From Phaeobacter inhibens DSM 16374 (GTDB lineage: Bacteria; Pseudomonadota; Alphaproteobacteria; Rhodobacterales; Rhodobacteraceae): 64,000 bases of DNA. Numbering within the stretch: position 1 is the first letter of the stretch; every line of letters begins with the position of its first letter. The translations under genes were made by a program, and so were the position numbers. The stretch covers positions 2,418,001-2,482,000 of the forward strand of contig NZ_KI421498.1 in assembly GCF_000473105.1 (NCBI RefSeq), given 5' to 3'. Below are positions 59,470-64,000 of this stretch, piece after piece. Under the pieces are notes generated by a model. It saw only the letters and a program-made list of their open reading frames with translations. It searched no databases and was not told where the DNA came from.

Positions 59470-60018
59470 ATGACCCACAAGATTCCCGCCTGGGTGAATG
59501 GCACCCTGACGCCGGTTGATAAGCTGGCCGCCCATGAACAGGGGCTGAAGCACAAAGCCGTCTCGGTCTTTGTGGTGAAGGGCGGCGAGATCCTGATGCA
59601 GCGCCGCGCTCTGGGCAAGTACCACACCCCTGGTCTCTGGGCGAACACCTGCTGCACCCACCCGCAATGGGACGAGGCCTCCTCGGCCTGCGCGGTCCGC
59701 CGCATGGAAGAAGAGCTGGGCATCACCGGACTATATCCCGAGTTCCGTCACCATCTGGAATACCGCGCCGATGTCGGCAACGGGCTGATCGAACACGAGG
59801 TGGTGGATGTCTTTCTCGCCCATGCGCACCGCGTGCCGGATCTCGCGCCCAACCCGGAAGAGGTGATGGAGACCCGCTGGGTTGACTATCACGACCTTCT
59901 GGCCGAGGTGCAGCGCCACCCGGATCGCTTTACCCCCTGGCTCAAGATCTATCTCAACAGCTACTCCGACGTGATCTTCGGCCCTGACCTCAGCCTCGGC
60001 AGCAATGAGGACGGGTAG
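59470..60018 (+). CDS. idi: Isopentenyl-diphosphate delta-isomerase, type I
   Basis: Interconverts IPP and DMAPP in isoprenoid synthesis, needed for quinones and carotenoids. It has 182 residues, a Nudix-like fold. The catalytic Cys is in WANTCCTHPQW, the metal-binding and catalytic Glu in the Nudix-like box CAVRRMEEELGI and in NGLIEHEVVDVF. LKHKAVSVFVVKGGEILMQRRA is the conserved first strand pair. The start at 59470 follows the family; the frame runs 14 codons further upstream. It ends about 100 bp before the monooxygenase gene. Confidence 0.95.
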   Translation: MTHKIPAWVNGTLTPVDKLAAHEQGLKHKAVSVFVVKGGEILMQRRALGKYHTPGLWANTCCTHPQWDEASSACAVRRMEEELGITGLYPEFRHHLEYRADVGNGLIEHEVVDVFLAHAHRVPDLAPNPEEVMETRWVDYHDLLAEVQRHPDRFTPWLKIYLNSYSDVIFGPDLSLGSNEDG

Positions 60019-60120
60019 GCGCGCAAATATCAGGCTCTAACCGCGGCATTTCCCCATCTTGTTCCGTCGCGCGCATCATGGTTCTAATGCCGCAAAGCGC
60101 GCAGAAACGGGGAGAGCCAG

Positions 60121-61377
60121 ATGACGGTGATGATTGCAGGCGCAGGGATCGCCGGGCTGACGCTTGGCCTCACCCTGCACGAATTGGGCGTGCCGTTTCA
60201 CATCTATGAGGCCACCGAAACGCTGAAGCCGATGGGCGTCGGCATCAACCTGCAACCCAATGCGGTGCGCGAACTCTTTGATCTGGGGCTTGAGGCCGAA
60301 CTCTCCGCCATCGGTGTGCGCACCCGGCAACTGGGCTTTTACTCCAAGCTCGGCAAGACCATCTGGGAGGAGCCGCGCGGTGAGGCTGCAGGCTACCGTT
60401 GGCCACAGTTTTCCGTCCATCGCGGCGCGTTGCAGATGATGCTCTACCACGCGCTCCTTCAGCGCGCAGGCAGCAGCGTCCTGACCACCGGCGCGCGCGC
60501 CACCAGCTACGACACCTCGGATCAGGGCGTCTGCCTGCATCTGGAGAATGGCCGCACCGCCCGTGGTGATCTGCTGATCGCCGCTGATGGGATCCATTCC
60601 GCCATCCGCGCCCAGATGTATCCGGATGAGGGCGCACCGATCTGGAATGGGCGCATCCTGTGGCGCGCCACCACTCGCGCGCCTGCCTTTCATGGGGGCG
60701 CGGCGATGGCGATGATCGGTCACGACCAACTGCGCCTCGTCGCCTATCCCATCAGCACGCCGGAGGCCGATGGCAGCGCCACAATCAACTGGATTGCGGA
60801 AAAACAATTCGACCCATCCGCCCCCTGGAAACGCGAAAGCTGGAACCGAGCGGCGGACATCAGTGACTTCCTGTCGGATTTTGCCAATTGGCATTTCGAC
60901 TGGATTGATGTCCCCGCGCTGATCAAAGGGGCCGAAACCGTCTATGAATACCCAATGGTGGACCGCGATCCGCTGCCCCGCTGGCAGGATGGGCCTGTCA
61001 GCCTGATGGGGGACGCCGCCCATCCGACCTATCCCGTCGGCTCCAACGGCGCCAGCCAGGCGATTGTCGACGCCCGCATCATTGGCGCGCAGATGCTGGC
61101 CCATGGCATCAATCCGCAGGCCCTCAGCGCCTATGAGGCGGCTGTCCGCCCGGTGACAACAGCCGTCGCTCTGGCCAATCGCGCAGGCGGTGGTCCGGAC
61201 GGCGTGCTGCAACAGGTCGAAAATCTCTGTGGTGGTGATTTCAGCAATATCGGCGATGTAATCCCGCAGGCGGACCTTGCGGCCCATGCGGCAAAATACA
61301 AATCCATCGCCGGCTTCTCGATCGAGGAGCTGAACGCCCGCCCCCGCACCATACCAGCAGGCACCCGCATCAACTGA
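60121..61377 (+). CDS. FAD-dependent monooxygenase (salicylate hydroxylase/PhzS-like)
   Basis: A 418-residue class A flavoprotein monooxygenase. The FAD site is VMIAGAGIAGLTLGLTLHELG with the ribose-binding Glu in IYEATETL; the DG motif is DLLIAADGIHSAIRA; and the GD motif is SLMGDAAHPTYPVGSNGASQAIVDA. The sequence MGVGINLQPNAVRELFDLGL, and FSVHRGALQMMLY are typical of flavin-dependent oxidoreductases near PhzS and salicylate hydroxylases. The start follows GGGGAGAG. No aromatic-degradation genes are adjacent, so its substrate is open. Confidence 0.9.
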   Translation: MTVMIAGAGIAGLTLGLTLHELGVPFHIYEATETLKPMGVGINLQPNAVRELFDLGLEAELSAIGVRTRQLGFYSKLGKTIWEEPRGEAAGYRWPQFSVHRGALQMMLYHALLQRAGSSVLTTGARATSYDTSDQGVCLHLENGRTARGDLLIAADGIHSAIRAQMYPDEGAPIWNGRILWRATTRAPAFHGGAAMAMIGHDQLRLVAYPISTPEADGSATINWIAEKQFDPSAPWKRESWNRAADISDFLSDFANWHFDWIDVPALIKGAETVYEYPMVDRDPLPRWQDGPVSLMGDAAHPTYPVGSNGASQAIVDARIIGAQMLAHGINPQALSAYEAAVRPVTTAVALANRAGGGPDGVLQQVENLCGGDFSNIGDVIPQADLAAHAAKYKSIAGFSIEELNARPRTIPAGTRIN

Positions 61378-61619
61378 GGCGACCGGGCGCCGCGCCGTGG
61401 GTCAAGGGCGGCACAGCCGCCGTGCCAGAGGCACGGGTCACCCTTGAGGCGCGGATCGGCGCCATCACCATCGATATGGCGCGTTTGCGGGCAGGCCTGC
61501 CCGCAAACCGCTTCTCAGCAAAAGAAAACGCCGCGCATCGCGCGGCGCCACCCCCAACTGTGCAGGCACAGTCCACGACTGTGACGGAGCAGGCGGGAGC
61601 CCCCGCCTGCGGCCACGCC
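61378..61619. repeat. Hairpin-rich spacer between convergent genes
   Basis: Five inverted repeats fill 242 bp: CGTGCC/GGCACG (61421-61435) nested in TCAAGGG/CCCTTGA (61402-61447); a perfect 26-bp palindrome at 61483-61508 with centre AGGCCT; the glpK terminator (61520-61547); two alternative hairpins sharing one arm at 61557-61583; and a 9-bp stem GCAGGCGGG/CCCGCCTGC (61589-61610). No gene is recognised. Confidence 0.75.
61520..61547 (-). terminator. Intrinsic terminator of glpK
   Basis: On the minus strand GCGCGGCG... pairs to form an 8-bp stem with a 3-nt loop, followed by TTTTCTTTT. It is about 75 bp beyond the glpK stop. Confidence 0.82.
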
Positions 61620-63104
61620 TCAGACCCCGATCACCGCGTCTACCGCACGCTTCCAGCGCGCATAGGCGGCGCTGCGTCGGTCTTCGTCCATCTCCGGGGT
61701 GAACTGCTGGTCCAGCGCCCAGGTCGCGGCAAAGCCCGCCTGATCCGGGTAGACCCCCGCCCGCATCCCCGCCAGCCAGGCCGCACCCAACGCGGTGGTT
61801 TCCTGCATCACCGGACGATCCACTGCCGCCCCAAGGAGATCCGCCAGGCTCTGCATGGTCCAATTGCTGGCACTCATGCCGCCATCCACCCGCAGGGTGA
61901 CCAGACTCTCGCCTTGCCAATCCGCCCGCATCGCCTCCCACAGGTCACGGGTCTGATAGGCCACGCTTTGCAGTGCTGCGCGTGCAAATTCCGCCGGTCC
62001 AGAACTGCGGGTCAGGCCAAACATGCCGCCCCGGCAATCGGGTTTCCAATAAGGCGCACCAAGACCGGTAAAGGCCGGCACCAGAATAACGTCCTGACCG
62101 GGATCCGCATTGCGCGCCAGGGCACCGCTTTCCTGGGCTGAGCCGATAATGCCCAAGCCGTCCCGCAGCCATTGCACCGCCGCACCGGCGATAAAGATCG
62201 AGCCCTCCAGCGCATAGGTCGGCGCGCCGTCCAGCTGATAGGCGATGGTGGTCAGCATCCGGTTTTGGGACACAACCGGCGTATCACCGGTGTTCAGCAG
62301 CGCGAAACAGCCCGTGCCATAGGTCGATTTCATCATACCCGGCTGGAAACAGGCCTGTCCGATGGTGGCCGCCTGCTGATCGCCAGCAACGCCCAGAATG
62401 GCAATTTCACCACCAAGAAATTCACCTTTGGTGGTGCCAAAATCGGCGGCGCAATCCTTCACCTCGGGCAGCATTCCGCGCGGCACGCCAAGGAAACCAC
62501 AGATCTCGCTGCTCCAACGACCCTTGCGAATGTCATACATCAGCGTCCGCGCAGCATTGGTGGCATCGGTCACATGCGACGCACCGCCCGTAAGGCGCCA
62601 GATCAGGAAACTGTCGACAGTGCCAAACAGCAGATCCCCGGCCTCAGCCTGCGCGCGTGCATCCGGCACGGTGTCCAGAATCCATTTCAACTTGGTGCCC
62701 GAGAAATAGGGATCCAGCAGCAGCCCGGTTTTCTGGCGCACGCTGTCCTCATGTCCTGCCGCCCGCAGCTCTTCGCAGATCGGGCTGGTGCGACGGTCCT
62801 GCCAGACAATGGCGTTGTGGATCGGTTTGCCGCTGTGACGATCCCAGACCACCGTGGTTTCACGCTGATTGGTGATGCCGATCCCGGCAATATCCGCCGC
62901 CGTGACGCCCTGCTCTGCCATCACCTTGCGGCAGACATCCAGCGTTGTGGTCCACAGATCCTCCGGATCATGCTCTACCCAGCCCGCCTGCGGGAAATGC
63001 TGAGCAAACTCCTGCTGAGCCGAGCCCTGCGCCTGCATCCTGTCATCAAACAGGATCGCTCTGGTCGAGGTTGTGCCCTGATCTATCGCCAGAATATACG
63101 TCAT
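61620..63104 (-). CDS. glpK: Glycerol kinase
   Basis: Phosphorylates glycerol to glycerol 3-phosphate with ATP. It has 494 residues, the family length. Motifs: [18 protein letters not shown] (phosphate 1), [33 protein letters not shown], the substrate region [41 protein letters not shown] (phosphate 2), and [22 protein letters not shown] (adenosine). Start ATG follows GGGGAGGG. No glycerol transporter or glpD is in the window, so glpK stands alone here, in the same direction as panC with 67 bp between. Confidence 0.96.
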   Translation of the reverse strand: MTYILAIDQGTTSTRAILFDDRMQAQGSAQQEFAQHFPQAGWVEHDPEDLWTTTLDVCRKVMAEQGVTAADIAGIGITNQRETTVVWDRHSGKPIHNAIVWQDRRTSPICEELRAAGHEDSVRQKTGLLLDPYFSGTKLKWILDTVPDARAQAEAGDLLFGTVDSFLIWRLTGGASHVTDATNAARTLMYDIRKGRWSSEICGFLGVPRGMLPEVKDCAADFGTTKGEFLGGEIAILGVAGDQQAATIGQACFQPGMMKSTYGTGCFALLNTGDTPVVSQNRMLTTIAYQLDGAPTYALEGSIFIAGAAVQWLRDGLGIIGSAQESGALARNADPGQDVILVPAFTGLGAPYWKPDCRGGMFGLTRSSGPAEFARAALQSVAYQTRDLWEAMRADWQGESLVTLRVDGGMSASNWTMQSLADLLGAAVDRPVMQETTALGAAWLAGMRAGVYPDQAGFAATWALDQQFTPEMDEDRRSAAYARWKRAVDAVIGV

Positions 63105-63171
63105 CTTGCCCCTCCCCTGGGTCGTTTGGGGCAGAGATTAGACGCAAAAGTGCTATCGCTACCAGCCCCTA

Positions 63172-64000
63172 CTAATCATTTAGTTGACCAACCGCGATAT
63201 TGTCGATCAACCTGATGCCATCCAGCCATGCCGCGATCAGCAGACGGGCCGGACGATCAGGGCGCGACAAAGGCTCCAGCGTTTCGGCGCAGCGCAGATC
63301 CAGGTATTCCAGCTCACCAAACCCGGCCTCTGCCAGATGCACCTTGGCCGCTGGGAGGAGATCTTCAAAAGCCGCCCCCGTCTGCAGCTGATCGGCCAGA
63401 TCCCGCAGCACCGGATAAAGCTGCCCAGCCTTGCCCAGCGCCTCAGGTGACAGCCGCAAATTGCGCGAGGACATGGCAAGCCCGGAGGCCTCGCGCACGG
63501 TAGCGCAACCCTGCACGGTGATGGGAATATCCAGATCCCGCGCCATGCGGGTGACCACCATCAGCTGCTGATAGTCCTTCTCGCCAAAAAACGCGTGATC
63601 TGCACCACTTTGCAGGAACAGCTTGGCGACCACCGTGGCCACACCATCGAAATGACCCGGACGAAACTCGCCCTCCAGCACATCCGTCAGCCCCGCCACC
63701 GACACAGTGGTGGCATAGCCTTCGGGGTAAATCTGATCCGGGTCGGGCACATAGATGGCATCGACCCCATAGGGGGCCAGCTTTTCCGCATCCGCCAGTT
63801 CCGTGCGGGGATATTTCGCCAGATCCTCGGCATTGTTGAACTGCTTAGGATTCACGAAAATCGTGACAATCACCCGGTCGCAGGCAGCCTTGGCTGCAGC
63901 GACCAACGACAGATGGCCCTCGTGCAGCGCACCCATTGTGGGCACCAGACCAATACGGGCACCCTCGCGGCGCCAGTCGGAATGCAACGCGCGCAAATCG
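63172..64000 (-). CDS. panC: Pantoate--beta-alanine ligase, N-terminus cut by the window
   Basis: Joins pantoate and beta-alanine with ATP to make pantothenate for coenzyme A. About 276 residues are visible; the first 10-15 residues lie beyond the right edge. The HIGH-type motif is in VPTMGALHEGHLSLV, then FVNPKQFNNAEDLAKYPRTE, the pantoate site GVATVVAKLFLQSGADHAFFGEKDYQQLMVV, and the KMSKS-like AMSSRNLRLSPE. The C-terminal domain (FGELEYLDLRCAETLEPL) is complete. The apparent start at 63996 is only an internal TTG. Confidence 0.95.
   Translation of the reverse strand, partial: DLRALHSDWRREGARIGLVPTMGALHEGHLSLVAAAKAACDRVIVTIFVNPKQFNNAEDLAKYPRTELADAEKLAPYGVDAIYVPDPDQIYPEGYATTVSVAGLTDVLEGEFRPGHFDGVATVVAKLFLQSGADHAFFGEKDYQQLMVVTRMARDLDIPITVQGCATVREASGLAMSSRNLRLSPEALGKAGQLYPVLRDLADQLQTGAAFEDLLPAAKVHLAEAGFGELEYLDLRCAETLEPLSRPDRPARLLIAAWLDGIRLIDNIAVGQLND

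Noticed and set aside
1-64000. Mobile elements, CRISPR arrays, prophage, tRNA genes
   Set aside because: No transposase, integrase or phage genes, no regularly spaced repeats, and no cloverleaf with the conserved T-loop were found on reading both strands.

Overview
This 64 kb window reads as chromosomal DNA of an alphaproteobacterium of the Rhodobacteraceae, roseobacter-clade (Phaeobacter/Ruegeria/Leisingera-like). The evidence is uniformly GC-rich codon use, several lineage-typical families (DUF2794, a DUF6478-like protein, the alphaproteobacterial form of soluble transhydrogenase, a cytochrome c2/c550) and two copies of a dispersed intergenic element that I recall from Rhodobacteraceae genomes. 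I see no rRNA, tRNA, CRISPR array, insertion sequence, integrase or prophage gene. The window looks like dense core genome, cut at both ends inside genes (a leucyl aminopeptidase at the left, panC at the right).

Layout. 1-3.6 kb: end of an M17 aminopeptidase, an NlpC/P60 hydrolase, DUF2794, an ArsR regulator, a membrane-anchored cytochrome c'-like protein and a TetR regulator. 4-10.5 kb: AEC transporter, then a same-strand run of S-formylglutathione hydrolase (fghA), soluble transhydrogenase (sthA), YaiI/DUF188, DMT exporter, HAD phosphatase and an ornithine-cyclodeaminase-family enzyme. 10.5-19.6 kb: MFS transporter, zapE, then a minus-strand block of folC and accD, followed by a CPBP protease-like protein coupled to a large ABC-like membrane protein with a degenerate ATP site and a cNMP-binding domain. 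19.7-28.4 kb: lipoprotein, DUF6478 pair, orphan ABC ATPase, zinc-finger protein, an MHYT-GGDEF-EAL c-di-GMP protein and polA.

28.6-45.3 kb is dominated by two envelope-related operons. One runs rightward: moxR, DUF58, a BatA-N/DUF4159 protein and a large membrane protein, with DUF1285 divergent. The other runs leftward: a thioester-containing alpha-2-macroglobulin with an N-terminal PAN domain, translationally coupled to penicillin-binding protein 1C. 45.4-56 kb: a soluble hybrid histidine kinase, yaaA, recQ, yggT, a thioesterase, a UMF1 transporter overlapping mepA and a phytase-like esterase, and yhhQ. 56-64 kb: arfB, an SDR, a P1 peptidase, cytochrome c2, idi, an FAD monooxygenase, glpK and panC.

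The least explained stretch is 55.85-56.10 kb, between yhhQ and the ribosome-rescue gene arfB. It holds a 5' hairpin, a 15-nt perfect complement of the 16S rRNA 3' tail placed right before a GTG that opens an 18-codon ORF, further hairpins and a strong intrinsic terminator. It looks like an undescribed small RNA, small-protein gene or leader/attenuator. Also of note are the degenerate ABC/cNMP protein and a hairpin-packed 240-bp spacer between convergent genes at 61.4-61.6 kb.
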